A stretch of DNA of 64,000 bases from Glycomyces artemisiae (lineage in GTDB: Bacteria; Actinomycetota; Actinomycetes; Mycobacteriales; Micromonosporaceae). The translations under genes were made by a program, and so were the position numbers. The notes below the pieces were generated by a model. That model did no database searches and was not told the origin of the DNA. It saw only the letters and a list, made by a program, of their open reading frames with translations. The stretch spans positions 107,038 to 171,037 of the forward strand of contig NZ_PVTJ01000010.1 of assembly GCF_003002955.1 (NCBI RefSeq). Reading direction: 5' to 3'. Shown in pieces: positions 52,621 through 62,358 of this stretch. Position 1 is the stretch's first letter, and each line of letters begins with the position of its first letter.

Positions 52621-53295
52621 TCAGCCCGAGTCCTGCGTCGTGTCGTGCGGGTCGCCCACGGGCTTCGACTCGGGGGAGCCGCGCTGGCGCAGGTAGATGC
52701 TGACCACCACGATCGAGCCGATCGCGAGGAACTCCGACTGCCAGTTCTGGAGCGTCCGGTTCCAGAAGTCGGCGCTGCCGACGTACCCGAGCCAGCTCAG
52801 CGGGTCCTGGAGCTGCGCGAGCCGCTCGGCGTTGTACGCCGACCGCCCGGCGATCGACTGCGCGAGCCACGACAACACGAACAGCGCGCCCATGACCGCC
52901 CCGAGCGACCTGGAGAACACCGCGGTCCGCCAGCCTCCGGCGCGCGCCCACGCGGGGGAGTCCTCGGTCGTGTACTCGCCGAGCTTCTGCTCCTCGTCGG
53001 ACTCGGTCCCGGTCTTGCCCACGAGCTTCGACTCGGGGGAGCCGCGCTGCACCAGCCACACGGTCGCGAACACGTACAGGAAGAACTGGAGGTACTCCGA
53101 CTGCCAGTTCTCGGCGACGTCCACGGCGAAGTCGCTCGACGTCACGTACTGCACGAGCGTGACCTGCCGGCCCGCCTCGGCGAGCTGCCTGTCGTTGAAG
53201 TCCGCCTGCCCGGCGAAGGCCTGGCCCACGAGCGCCGCCAGGAACAGCAGCCCGAAGCCGATGCTCAACCCGTTGTCGCGCAACGCTTTCCGCAT
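52621..53295 (-). CDS. DUF6766-like membrane protein with internal duplication
   Basis: A 224-residue protein built from two halves. Each has a membrane helix, an extracytoplasmic segment ending NWQSEYLQF or NWQSEFLAI, a second helix and the tail QRGSPESK. At DNA level two stretches of 18-24 identical bases recur exactly 363 bp (121 codons) apart. Four membrane helices are expected. A GAGGAGGGG ribosome-binding site precedes the ATG, and the gene is third in a set with the small membrane protein and lipoprotein genes. Function unknown. Confidence 0.78.
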   Translation of the reverse strand: MRKALRDNGLSIGFGLLFLAALVGQAFAGQADFNDRQLAEAGRQVTLVQYVTSSDFAVDVAENWQSEYLQFFLYVFATVWLVQRGSPESKLVGKTGTESDEEQKLGEYTTEDSPAWARAGGWRTAVFSRSLGAVMGALFVLSWLAQSIAGRSAYNAERLAQLQDPLSWLGYVGSADFWNRTLQNWQSEFLAIGSIVVVSIYLRQRGSPESKPVGDPHDTTQDSG

Positions 53296-53305
53296 CGTCC
53301 CCTCC

Positions 53306-53392
53306 TCAGAGCCGCAGCAGGCCGACGGCGATCATGTAGGCGAGCCCGACCGCGGTGAACGCCAGGTACACGGTGAACATCACGCGCTTCAT
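53306..53392 (-). CDS. 28-residue single-helix membrane protein
   Basis: MKRVMFTVYLAFTAVGLAYM and eight more residues make one membrane helix with a positive N-terminus. A perfect GGAGG ribosome-binding site lies four bases before the ATG, which overlaps the lipoprotein TGA by one base. The gene lies between two others on the same strand with an 11-bp gap downstream. Translational coupling and context support it despite its size. Confidence 0.6.
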   Translation of the reverse strand: MKRVMFTVYLAFTAVGLAYMIAVGLLRL

Positions 53393-53793
53393 CAGCCCTC
53401 CACCTCGCACTCGTACGGCCGCTCGCCCTGCGGCGCGCAGCCCGCGGCGACGACCTTCCAGCCGTCTTCCAGCTCCGCGAGGAACAGCACGTCGGACCCG
53501 GTCTTCACCTGCGCCCGGTCGCCCCACACCTCCGCCGTGCCGGACGCCTCGGCAGGCAGGCCCAGTGCGAGCACCGCGGCCTCGCAGTCCTTCCCCTCCT
53601 GCGAGACCACCTGCTCGACGGCCTCCGGGGAGAGCAGCCCGCACGCCGCCGCCCCGTCGCCCTCCGCAAGCGCAGCCACGAACGCCTCAGCGGCCGCCCC
53701 GGCCTCCTCGCCCCGCTGCCCGGCCCCGCACCCGGCGACCGCCCACGCACAGGCCACGAGCCCGCACGCTGCACCGACACCCCTCAGCAACAC
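53392..53793 (-). CDS. Putative lipoprotein
   Basis: A 133-residue protein with a lipoprotein signal peptide (residues 1 to about 23, ending in the lipobox AVAGC). A small alpha/beta domain follows (AEAFVAALAEGDGAAACGLL, and WGDRAQVKTGSDVLFLAELEDGW) resembling SnoaL/NTF2-like secreted domains with a Cys pair. GTG 53793 is taken as the start; TTG 53826 is also possible. First gene of the three-gene set. Confidence 0.72.
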   Translation of the reverse strand: MLLRGVGAACGLVACAWAVAGCGAGQRGEEAGAAAEAFVAALAEGDGAAACGLLSPEAVEQVVSQEGKDCEAAVLALGLPAEASGTAEVWGDRAQVKTGSDVLFLAELEDGWKVVAAGCAPQGERPYECEVEG

Positions 53794-53969
53794 GCCGGGA
53801 TAGTTCCCCCGGCCTACCGGACCCAAACAACGCGCCCGCCAGGCTCCGCGTCCCCATCGGCGGCCACCACCTCCATGACCGACGGCAGTCCGGTATCGCG
53901 CCTGGAACGGCCCCCATGCGTGTTCTGTGGGAGCATGTCCGGAGCACCCTTACCTCGCCGGGAGTCCAA

Positions 53970-55997
53970 ATGTCCGAGGAGTCGGCCTTCCACAACACGT
54001 TCGACGGCGGCGTCGAACGTCTCATTCAAGGCCAGACGATCCATGTGCACTACGGGCCGAACCGGATCCCGCCTCAGGAAGGACCTCCGGTGGACGGCGC
54101 CTGGATCGGCCGCGAACGCGAGGTCGAACGGATCGCCGCCGACATCGCCGCCCGGCGTCCGGTGGCGATCCACGGCGAGAGCGGGATCGGCAAGACCGCA
54201 CTCGCCGCGCAGGTCATCGACCACCTCCGCGACCGCTATCCGGACGGCCAGCTCTATGTCGACCTCGGCACGGACACCGACGACCCGGCAGAGGTCCTCT
54301 ACGACATGCTCCTGAGCCTCAACGTCGACTCCAGTCAGATTCCGAAGGGCCTCAACCGCCGCCTGGGCATGTACCAATCGGTGACCAGGGGGCTGGCGCT
54401 CCTCGTCGTCATAGACGGCGTCGTGAGCGAGGGTCAGGCCTCCCGGTTCCGACCCGCGTCCCCCGCGAGCGGATACCTCGTGGTCGGACAACCCCTCCAG
54501 GACGCTTCATTCGCCCGGCACGAGGTCGGGCCGCTCGATCCGGGGCACGCCGCCGAGTTCCTGCGCCGCGCCTGCCCCAACCTCGTGGAAGGCGCGCCGG
54601 AACGACTGGTCGCCGAGCTCGGGTCGAAACCGGCCGACCTGTCCGCGCTGGCGAAGCTCGTCCGGCACCGCTCCCTGACGGGCCTGTTCGAAGTCCGTGA
54701 GGCCCTGGGCGGCTCCAGTCTCTTCACCGGAATCTACGACAGCCTCAGCGAGAGCGCGAAGTGGCTGCACCGCATGCTCGAATCGCTGCCGAACCGGGAA
54801 TTCGAGGGCGACCTGACGCAGATCTTCGAAGGCTCCGTCGACTGGACGAAGGGCACCCTCGACCCGTTCGCCGAACTCGAAGCGCTCGGCCTCGTCAAGT
54901 CCCACCGGCCCGGCTGGTACCGGCTCGAATACCAGATCACCGGTGCCGGGGGACGCCACGCCCGCACCGGCGCCGTCCGCTCCGACGTGCACGGCTCGGT
55001 CCGCGACGCCCTCATCTGGCACATCCGGCGAGCCCAGCTCGCCGACCACGCGATCATGAAGGCCCGCATGCGCTTCGCCCCGCCCCTGCCCCGCCACATC
55101 GCGGCGACGCCGTTCACGAGCGAAGCAACCGCCATCGAGTGGTTCCGCACGCTCTACCCCGTCCTCCACCGCTCGCTGCTCGTCACCGCGAAGCAGCGGT
55201 TGCACACCGATCTGACCTGGGCTCTCGCCGAAGCACTGTGGGCGTACTACGCCAACGCCTCCCGCCATGAGGACGCCGCCGAGGCCTACCGCGCGGCCCG
55301 CGCCGTCGCGGACGGCCCGCACGCCGAGGCCCACCTGTCCTCGTTGCTCGCCATGTGCCTCATCAGGATCGGCGGGTTCGACGAAGCCGAGCAGGTCCTC
55401 GACCACGCGATGGAAGCACTGGAGTCGGCCCCGCCCGCGGCCGAGCGTGCCGAGGCCGTCGACCGGACCCGGCTCAAAGGCATCGTCACCGAAGCCTTCG
55501 GACGCCTGCGCCAGGGCCAAGGGCGATTCGACGACGCCCGCGACGTACTGCTCCGCTCCTGCGAGTACATGGCGGAGGCAGGCGAATCACGAGCGGTCGG
55601 CATCCGCCTCCGGGTGATCGCCGAGACGTACCAGGCCGAAGGAAGATTCGAGGACGCCGTCGCGACCTGGACGCAGGCGGCCGAGCAGTTCGATCCGGGA
55701 ACCGATTGGCGCAACCGCAACGGCGCACTGCTCGACATCGCCATGCTCCGCCTCCGCCGCGGCGACACCGGTGTCGTCCCGGAGATCGACGACCTGCTGA
55801 AGCCGTTCGAGCAGGGCGGCTACTGGCAGACCGTCGCCGAGACGCACGAGCGGGTCGCGGAGGCGACCGGCGAGGACGGGGCCCCTGATCGGGACCGGTT
55901 GGAGCGGGCGCTGCGGCTGTTCGACGCGCACGGCGCGGTCCTCGACGCCGCACGGGTCCGGCAGCGGCTGGGGCTCAACGGATCCGATGAACGCTGA
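53970..55997 (+). CDS. STAND ATPase with TPR-like repeats
   Basis: A 675-residue protein. A short N-terminal motif NTFDGGVERLIQGQTIHVHY resembles the tag found before many actinobacterial STAND proteins. An NB-ARC-like ATPase follows (Walker A GESGIGKTA at 69-77, LLVVIDGV Walker B), then a winged-helix segment and TPR-like helical repeats (about 390-650). There is no SARP DNA-binding domain, so it is more likely a signal-sensing or defence NTPase than a classic regulator. GGGAG precedes ATG 53970. Its last 23 bp overlap the convergent gene. Confidence 0.8.
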   Translation: MSEESAFHNTFDGGVERLIQGQTIHVHYGPNRIPPQEGPPVDGAWIGREREVERIAADIAARRPVAIHGESGIGKTALAAQVIDHLRDRYPDGQLYVDLGTDTDDPAEVLYDMLLSLNVDSSQIPKGLNRRLGMYQSVTRGLALLVVIDGVVSEGQASRFRPASPASGYLVVGQPLQDASFARHEVGPLDPGHAAEFLRRACPNLVEGAPERLVAELGSKPADLSALAKLVRHRSLTGLFEVREALGGSSLFTGIYDSLSESAKWLHRMLESLPNREFEGDLTQIFEGSVDWTKGTLDPFAELEALGLVKSHRPGWYRLEYQITGAGGRHARTGAVRSDVHGSVRDALIWHIRRAQLADHAIMKARMRFAPPLPRHIAATPFTSEATAIEWFRTLYPVLHRSLLVTAKQRLHTDLTWALAEALWAYYANASRHEDAAEAYRAARAVADGPHAEAHLSSLLAMCLIRIGGFDEAEQVLDHAMEALESAPPAAERAEAVDRTRLKGIVTEAFGRLRQGQGRFDDARDVLLRSCEYMAEAGESRAVGIRLRVIAETYQAEGRFEDAVATWTQAAEQFDPGTDWRNRNGALLDIAMLRLRRGDTGVVPEIDDLLKPFEQGGYWQTVAETHERVAEATGEDGAPDRDRLERALRLFDAHGAVLDAARVRQRLGLNGSDER

Positions 55998-57504
55998 CGG
56001 TCCCGCCGTTCACGTGCCACTCGCCTGAGTCGGGCCTTCCCGCCGCGAACCAGACCGAGACCGCCGCATCGGCCAGCTCGGGGTCGCAGACCGTGCGGAA
56101 CCTGCGGCCGTCGGCGCAGGCCCAGGCCAGCGCCTCCGGGTCCGTGCGCACACTCGCCACCTGAGCGAACGGGTGCTCGTCGAGGAGCAGCAGGCCCTCC
56201 TGCTGCGCCTCGCCGTCCGAGAGCGCGTCGTGGTGCCGGACGATGGCGTCGGCGCGGTCGCGGGCGCTGACATCGAGGCAGCGGACGTCGGCGACCAGAT
56301 GGCCCGGGCCGCGGCGGCCGTCGTCCGAGGGGAAGCGGCGGCACACTGCATCGCCGCCGTCGATCTCCACTTCCGCGCGCCAAGCCGATGTCGGGCGCCA
56401 GTGGGGCACCGGAGTCGGCGGAGGGAACATCCGAGGGTCCGGTCCCGCGGGCTCGTCCAGGGAGAGCGTGCGGTACAGCCCGGCGCGGAGTCGGCGGGAC
56501 GGACCCGGATCGGGTTCGGCCAGCGCCTGGGAGAAGCACTCGTCCCGAATCGGGTCCGCGTCGCACAGGCGCTCGATCTGGCCGAACAGGTCGCCGGCCG
56601 CGTGGAACGCGGGCGCCAGCCTGCCGAACGCCGCCAGCGGCGACTCGGGCGGCATCTCCTCGAACCCGAAGGCCGCCACAGCGGTCGGAATGCCCAGCGC
56701 CGCACCGTAGAAGCCGATGGAGCCGTGGTCGCCGACGACGCAGTCGGCCGCGAGCAGCGCGGCGCGCCAGCCCTCGCCGGGATCGACCATGATCAGGCCG
56801 TTCTCGAGCTGGCGGCGGAACAGGCTCTCCATGCCGCCGTGGACGGCGAGGATGTTCGGGTGGGGGACGAACGCGACCGCGTAGTCGTCCATCGGGAGGG
56901 CGGCGAGCAGGCGCTCCGGCAGGGACGGATGGTGCGCGAAGAGCGAACGGCCGAGCCAGGTCGACGCCACCAGCACGAGGCGCCGGTCCGGATCGAGCCC
57001 CAGGGCGCGGCGGTATTCGCGGCGCATGCGGGTGCTGAGCCGGAGGCGCTCGAAGCACAGGTCGCCGGTGATCTCTGCGAACGGGAGCGCCTCGGGGCAG
57101 TCGATGCGGAGCCGCTCGGCGGAGGCCGGTCCGGGGAGGGCCAGGAAGGCGGGAAGGCGTCCGTCGTCACTCCGGAGCTGGCCGCGGGCGAGGCCCGCGA
57201 CGCCTTCGAAGTAGGGGGTGAAGCGGTTGTGGCCCGCGCCGTGCGGCACGAGGGCGACATCGCAGCCGGCCTCGTACAGGGTGTTCGTCGCACCAGAGGA
57301 GACGAGCAGATCGGGCGGGTCGGTGGTGACCGAGTCCCAGTCGAGCCAGTCGATGTCCCTCTGCCGGCTGAACCGGCGCCCGCTCGCCTGACGCTCAGTG
57401 TGGAACAGCGCGTATCGGATGAGCAGCCGCCGATCGCCCGCAAAGAGCGGCTCGACGTCGTAATACAGCCGGTTCAGCGCCTGCAGGCTCCCACCCGCGA
57501 ACAC
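55975..57504 (-). CDS. CDP-glycerol glycerophosphotransferase-like protein with a repeat array across its 5' end
   Basis: A 509-residue cytoplasmic protein from GTG 57504. [20 protein letters not shown] near the start, [47 protein letters not shown] and [20 protein letters not shown] are reminiscent of the GT-B-like CDP-glycerol transferases. The substrate is not known. The frame stays open upstream of the GTG through SAFERR and across the 7-bp array, but at the present repeat number meets TAG at 57660 before any ATG. The true N-terminus may therefore depend on repeat number. GTG 57504 lacks a clear ribosome-binding site. Confidence 0.65.
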   Translation of the reverse strand: MFAGGSLQALNRLYYDVEPLFAGDRRLLIRYALFHTERQASGRRFSRQRDIDWLDWDSVTTDPPDLLVSSGATNTLYEAGCDVALVPHGAGHNRFTPYFEGVAGLARGQLRSDDGRLPAFLALPGPASAERLRIDCPEALPFAEITGDLCFERLRLSTRMRREYRRALGLDPDRRLVLVASTWLGRSLFAHHPSLPERLLAALPMDDYAVAFVPHPNILAVHGGMESLFRRQLENGLIMVDPGEGWRAALLAADCVVGDHGSIGFYGAALGIPTAVAAFGFEEMPPESPLAAFGRLAPAFHAAGDLFGQIERLCDADPIRDECFSQALAEPDPGPSRRLRAGLYRTLSLDEPAGPDPRMFPPPTPVPHWRPTSAWRAEVEIDGGDAVCRRFPSDDGRRGPGHLVADVRCLDVSARDRADAIVRHHDALSDGEAQQEGLLLLDEHPFAQVASVRTDPEALAWACADGRRFRTVCDPELADAAVSVWFAAGRPDSGEWHVNGGTVSVHRIR

Positions 57505-57548
57505 GACTCGACGCTCAAACGCAGAACTCGCCCCGTCAACCGGCCATC

Positions 57549-57647
<99 letters not shown>

Positions 57648-57653
57648 TAGATG

Positions 57654-57665
57654 CATTCTATTCCT
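57654..57665 (-). promoter_or_regulatory. Ribosome-binding site and alternative start ATG before the repeat array
   Basis: AGGA at 57665-57662 precedes ATG 57656 by five bases. This frame now runs through the array and stops at 57474, out of frame with the main gene by two bases; one added repeat would join them. Confidence 0.5.
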
Positions 57666-57751
57666 GTTGCGAGACAAAGTGTATGAGGCTCATGGTGTGT
57701 CCGCCCGAATCCTAGCGCTTTTCCGAGGTCCCGATCTGCCGACCACCGAAC

Positions 57752-57794
57752 GGTAGCGAACTCGTAGCGGACTCGTACCGGCGCCGCCCACACT
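57752..57794 (+). promoter_or_regulatory. SARP-type operator and promoter of the WXG-like gene pair
   Basis: Three heptamers GGTAGCG, CGTAGCG and CGTACCG start at 57752, 57763 and 57774 (11-bp period, four-base gaps). Eight bases after the last comes CACACT (57789-57794), the expected -10 place in SARP-activated promoters, which lack a -35. Confidence 0.75.
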
Positions 57795-57862
57795 GGGTGC
57801 CTCAAGCGGAGTCCCCGAGTGAATCGGACTCCGAGCAGGTCACGGATGTGAGGAGGCGGCCG

Positions 57863-58306
57863 ATGGGCGGAAGGAAGATCGACACTGAGGAGATGCGGGA
57901 CGTCGCGGACAACGCGGTGTCGGTCGTCGTCGACCTGTACTACGACCTCGTGAACGACACGGCGGACGCCGGACTGGTCCGCGACGAGGCTTTCAGCGAC
58001 GCGAACGGCAGCGTCCACTCCTTCGGTTCGTCCTGGGACCAGTGCTTCAAGCTGTTCTACAACTGCCTCTACGAGACCTCCGCGGCCAGCGAGGCGTATC
58101 AGAAGGCGCTCAAGAAGGTCGCCGACGACGCGGAGGACGACGAGGCGATGTTCGAGTCCAGCTTCGACGAGGCCAGGGACGACGAGTTGGGCTCCGACTA
58201 CACGACCGTCGAGGATCAGGTGAAAGACCAGGGCATCGACCCGCAGACCGATGACGCCTACGACCTTGAAGAGGCGCCGAACCCGTACGAGGACGAGCTC
58301 AGCTGA
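57863..58306 (+). CDS. WXG100-like acidic protein, probable secretion substrate
   Basis: A 147-residue, very acidic, mostly helical protein. MRDVADNAVSVVVDLYYDLV, then FGSSWDQCFKLFYNCLYETS and AYQKALKKVADDAEDDEAMF suggest two long helices around a Trp turn as in ESAT-6/WXG100 proteins. The C-terminal tail carries Tyr-x-x-x-Glu motifs (YTTVE, YDLEE) of the kind used as type VII export signals. ATG 57863 has GAGGAGG upstream. First gene downstream of the SARP-type promoter. The assignment is an inference. Confidence 0.6.
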   Translation: MGGRKIDTEEMRDVADNAVSVVVDLYYDLVNDTADAGLVRDEAFSDANGSVHSFGSSWDQCFKLFYNCLYETSAASEAYQKALKKVADDAEDDEAMFESSFDEARDDELGSDYTTVEDQVKDQGIDPQTDDAYDLEEAPNPYEDELS

Positions 58307-58343
58307 CCGGGCGGTCGGCATCAGGAGAGGAAGGGCCGAATCC

Positions 58344-59486
58344 ATGGAAGAGACACCCGACGGCGGCGAAGCGCAGCCGACGAGCGACGCTCCGACCAAG
58401 CGCGAGATCCTCGAACTCATCGAGAAGCTCCGGGAGCCGTTCACGGCCATGAAGGTCAGGCAGTACTGCAAGGAGCGCTGGAGCGACATGAAGGTCACCG
58501 ACGCCGATCAGGAGTCCCTGGGGGCCATGGGGGAGACCGTGGACCGCGGATTCATCTTCGAGTACTCGGAGGACGAGTACCGGCACAACGGCGGCAGGAT
58601 CGGTCCGGAATCGGAAGGGGGTTCGTCCTCGGCCACCCCGACGTCCGAGTTCGAGGAGATGTACGAGGTCAAGTGGTCGACCTACACCCAGTGCCCGGTC
58701 GACAAGGACTGCGACGACCGGACCGCCTGGGCGATCGACATCGAGGCGGACGAATGGGTCGACACCGAGCTGGCCGAATGGTCCGACCGCTTCACCGAGT
58801 TGCTCGACAACGGCGACATGCAGGAGACCGAGCAGCTCTATCTCGGTATGAAGCGGGTCTGCGAGGCGTTGGACTCCGCTACGGAGTCCGGAGCGGACGG
58901 CGCCTACAAGTCGATTCACGCCCTCAGCGACGAAGGCAGCGATCACTGGCAGGGCGACGACGCGGATACCGCGCATGAGCAGTACGGCGGCGCGATCAAG
59001 CAGGCCGGGGACAACCACGCCGCCATGGCGCAGATCCTGCGCGATCAAGCGAACAACGACCTCGCGCTCCAGATCACCGTGCACTATGTGCTCGCCGACT
59101 GCGTCAAGCAGGTGCACAACACGATTCGGCAGAAGACCTATCTCGACCACTTCAAGGAGTGGGACGTGCTGGGCGATGCGTCGATGGTCCTCGGCACGGT
59201 CGGGCTGGTGGTCAGCACCCAGCCGCTGGCGGTGGTCGGTTTCGCACTGGGGGCGCTGTCCTACGCCGGAGTCGAAGTGAAGCTCGACATCACGATCGAA
59301 CGGGAGCTCAAGCTGGATCAGTTCGAGACGATCAAGGACGACGTGATGGCGGTGCTGGACGACACTGAGTCGATGATGGAGGACAGCCGCGCCGACCTCA
59401 AGAAGGAGACCGAGACGCTCTTCGATCCGTACTTCTACGAGGTGGCGAGCGGCAATCCCGCTTACATTCCCGGCGGCGGCGTTTGA
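58344..59486 (+). CDS. WXG100-like multidomain protein
   Basis: A 380-residue acidic protein. The N-terminal segment (about 1-110) is charged and low in hydrophobics. A helical region about 135-280 contains a WXG motif in DHWQGDDADTAHEQYGGAIK, spaced as in WXG100 proteins. A hydrophobic helix pair follows (SMVLGTVGLVVSTQPLAVVG, FALGALSYAG, about 292-320), then a coiled C-terminus. Start ATG 58344 follows GAGAGGAAGG, 37 bp after the preceding gene. Its stop lies within the convergent SARP gene's 3' end (25-bp overlap). Confidence 0.6.
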   Translation: MEETPDGGEAQPTSDAPTKREILELIEKLREPFTAMKVRQYCKERWSDMKVTDADQESLGAMGETVDRGFIFEYSEDEYRHNGGRIGPESEGGSSSATPTSEFEEMYEVKWSTYTQCPVDKDCDDRTAWAIDIEADEWVDTELAEWSDRFTELLDNGDMQETEQLYLGMKRVCEALDSATESGADGAYKSIHALSDEGSDHWQGDDADTAHEQYGGAIKQAGDNHAAMAQILRDQANNDLALQITVHYVLADCVKQVHNTIRQKTYLDHFKEWDVLGDASMVLGTVGLVVSTQPLAVVGFALGALSYAGVEVKLDITIERELKLDQFETIKDDVMAVLDDTESMMEDSRADLKKETETLFDPYFYEVASGNPAYIPGGGV

Positions 59487-62278
59487 CGGTCGAGTCTCGC
59501 CTGGAGTTCGGCGATCCGTGAGGGGTCGAGATGGCGGAAGAGGTCCTGCGCTTCGCGCCAGGCCGCACGCGCGGCCGCGGCGTCGCCGGCGCCCTGGTAG
59601 GCGTCGCCGAGGTGGATCAGGGCTTCGGCTTCGTCGGTGCGATGTCCGGTCCTCCTGCTCAAATCGAGCGACGTGCGAAGGCACTCGACCGCCCGGTCGA
59701 AGCGGCTCTGGCGCTGGTGGATGAACCCCAGGCTGTCCCAGGTGCTCGACTGGTACGCCGGGTTGCCGGACTCGACCTGGATGGCCAGCGCCCGCTCGCA
59801 GTACGCGAGCGCCTCGTCGTAGCGTTCCAGGTGCGCGCAGTACCAGCCGACGGCATTGAGCGCGGTGGCCTCGCGCCAGGTCTCACCGAGTTCGTGGAAG
59901 ACGCCGAGCGCCTCCTTCGCGGCCTCGACCGCCTCGGCGTACTTCTGGCGCTGCTCATGGATTCGAGCGAGATTCAGGTGGACCTGTGCGAGCGTCAGAG
60001 GGTCCTGGATCCCGTCGCACAGGTCGAGCGCCCGCTCCAAGTGGTGGGCGGCTCCTTCGTAGTCGTCCAGCGCCGCAAGGTGAACGGCGAGCATGCGATG
60101 CGAGTACACCTGGCCTTTCGCGTCGCCTCGGCGTCGCGCGGCGGCGAGCGCCGTGCGCTGGGCGGCGATGCCGTCGTGCAGGTGGCCCTGCCGGTACGTG
60201 AACCCGATGAACGTCCAGGCGAGCTGCCAGGCGACGCCGTCGTATCCGGAGTCGGCGGCCAGGCCGACGGCGGCGGCGAGTGATCGGAGTTCGTCGGTGA
60301 GCCAGGCCAATGCCTGTTCGGAGTCCGCGAGCGGCTCGGGTGCGACGTCCGGGCGTGCCGGCGCCGGTTCGATCGCCACTCGTCCGGGATTGACGAGCAG
60401 CGAGGCGCTGTGGGCGGTGTGGAGGTAGTGGTCGAGGACGCGGCGGGTCGCCGCCTCTCGCTCGGCGCGGTGGTCGGTCTCGGTCATGAGCTCGCCGGCG
60501 TAGGCGCGGAGCAGGTCGTGGAACGTGTATCTGCCCGGCTCGGACTCGGTGAGCAGGTGCGCGCGGGTGAGTTCCGTCAGCGACGTCCGCACCTGGTGAA
60601 GCGGAGCCGCAGCGAGGCTGGCGGCGGCCGGGGCGGCGAAGTCGGGGCCCGGGTGCAGGCCCAGCAGCCGGAACAGCCTCGCGGCGGGTTCGGTGAGGGC
60701 GTGAAGGGAGCACGCGAAGACGGCCCTGACGTCGGTGTCGGGGTCGTCCCCGGCGAACGCGTCGAGGACGCCGGCGGTCTCGTCGAGTTCGCGTGCCAGC
60801 GCGGCGAGGGAGAAGTCCGGTTGGGCCGCGGCGCGGGCGGCGGTGACCGCGAGCGCCAGCGGGAGCCGGGCGCAGCGCTCGGCGATCCGGGCGACCGAAT
60901 CGGGTTCGGCCGACGCCCGGTCCTCGCCGATGCGCCGCTCCAGCAGCTCGTACGCCTCGTCGGCCGACAGCTCCGCGATCGGGACCGTCTGCGCCCCTTG
61001 GGAGGCGACCACCCCGTAGAGCGGGTTGCGACTGGTGACGACGGTGGCATTGCCTCGGCCGCCGGGGATGAGGGGCCGGACCTGGGCGGCATCGGCGGCA
61101 TTGTCCAGCAGGACCAGTGTCCGCTTCTCGGCGAGGAGGCTGCGGTACAGGCCGAACTGCGCCTCGGGGTCGGCCGGAACGCGCTGGTGCGGCACACCGA
61201 GCGCGTCGAGCAGGACGCGCACCGCCTCGTCGGGTCCGAGCGGTGCGTGCCGCGGGTCGAAGCCCCGCAGGTTGATGAACAGCTGCCCGTCCGGGAACCG
61301 GTCGACGACCCGATACGCCCACCGCACGGCGAGCGCGGTCTTGCCGACGCCGCCGGTCCCGGTGATCACGGACAGCCGCACTCCTTCGACTTCGTCGTCG
61401 AGCAGGCCGTCGAGCGCATCGAGATGCCGGCCGCGACCGGTGAACGCGGCCGTGTCGGGGGGCAGGAGCGCGGGGCGGACCGGTGGCGGGAGGGGCGCGG
61501 TCCGGCGTGTCCCGGCGGGTCCCGCGGCCGGACGGGCGTCGGCGCGGAGCATGGCGGTGTGAAGGTCCCTCAGCGACCGGCCGGGGTCGATGCCGAGTTC
61601 GTCGGCGAGCCGTTCACTGAACTCCGCGAATGCTTGCAGGGCTTCAGGGGTGCGGCCGGACCGGTGCAGTGCCAGCATCAACTGCTCGGTGAAGCGCTGC
61701 TGGAGGGGCTGCTCGGCGGTCAGCTGCCGCAGTTCCGCGATCAACTCGACGTCGGCGCCGCGGTCGAGATCGAGATCGATCCGGCGTTCCACCAGGACGA
61801 GCCGGTACTTCTCCAGACGTGCTGCGGTGGCCTCGACCAGTCTTCCCTCGACGCCGGCGAGTACCGGACCCCTCCACTCGCGCAGTGCCGACCGCAGCTC
61901 GGCCGCGGCGGCCTCTGTCCGCCCCGCCGAACGAAGATCCCTGGCGCGGGTCTCGTGCGCTTTGCAGCGCAGGACGTCGAGCTCCCGGGCTTCGATCTCC
62001 AGCCGGTAGCCGGCTCCGATCCTCTGGAGTCGAGTCCCTTCGGGTCCGAGCTGTCTGCGCAGTCCGCTGATGACGCTCTGGATCTGCTGCCGGGCGGACT
62101 CGGGCGGCGCCTCGTCCCACAGTCCGGCCGCCAGCCGGTCGACCGGAACGACGCGGTTCGCTTCGTCCAGCAGCAGCGCGAGCGCTCTGGGATGGTGCCG
62201 TCCGCGAATCGCCACCGCGCCGTCGGGTCCTCGGACGTCGAGCGGGCCGAGCATTCGGAATTCCACAACCACCACCAT
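59462..62278 (-). CDS. SARP/AfsR-family regulator
   Basis: A 938-residue regulator with a winged helix at residues 5-100 (VEFRMLGPLDVRGPDG, GYRLEIEA), a transcriptional activation domain about 105-245, an NB-ARC ATPase with Walker A GTGGVGKT at 307-314 and Walker B LVLLDNAADA, and C-terminal TPR repeats (about 680-910). SARPs bind direct heptamer repeats. Matching repeats precede both flanking transcription units (57752 and 62359), so this protein is their probable activator. GTG 62266 is an alternative start. Confidence 0.88.
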   Translation of the reverse strand: MVVVVEFRMLGPLDVRGPDGAVAIRGRHHPRALALLLDEANRVVPVDRLAAGLWDEAPPESARQQIQSVISGLRRQLGPEGTRLQRIGAGYRLEIEARELDVLRCKAHETRARDLRSAGRTEAAAAELRSALREWRGPVLAGVEGRLVEATAARLEKYRLVLVERRIDLDLDRGADVELIAELRQLTAEQPLQQRFTEQLMLALHRSGRTPEALQAFAEFSERLADELGIDPGRSLRDLHTAMLRADARPAAGPAGTRRTAPLPPPVRPALLPPDTAAFTGRGRHLDALDGLLDDEVEGVRLSVITGTGGVGKTALAVRWAYRVVDRFPDGQLFINLRGFDPRHAPLGPDEAVRVLLDALGVPHQRVPADPEAQFGLYRSLLAEKRTLVLLDNAADAAQVRPLIPGGRGNATVVTSRNPLYGVVASQGAQTVPIAELSADEAYELLERRIGEDRASAEPDSVARIAERCARLPLALAVTAARAAAQPDFSLAALARELDETAGVLDAFAGDDPDTDVRAVFACSLHALTEPAARLFRLLGLHPGPDFAAPAAASLAAAPLHQVRTSLTELTRAHLLTESEPGRYTFHDLLRAYAGELMTETDHRAEREAATRRVLDHYLHTAHSASLLVNPGRVAIEPAPARPDVAPEPLADSEQALAWLTDELRSLAAAVGLAADSGYDGVAWQLAWTFIGFTYRQGHLHDGIAAQRTALAAARRRGDAKGQVYSHRMLAVHLAALDDYEGAAHHLERALDLCDGIQDPLTLAQVHLNLARIHEQRQKYAEAVEAAKEALGVFHELGETWREATALNAVGWYCAHLERYDEALAYCERALAIQVESGNPAYQSSTWDSLGFIHQRQSRFDRAVECLRTSLDLSRRTGHRTDEAEALIHLGDAYQGAGDAAAARAAWREAQDLFRHLDPSRIAELQARLDRQTPPPGM

Positions 62279-62358
62279 GAGCAGGCGACCGCCTCATCCA
62301 ATCATGAAACGGCCATGCCCGGTGTACACGCTTTGTGCCGTCGCGATCCCGCGTCCTC

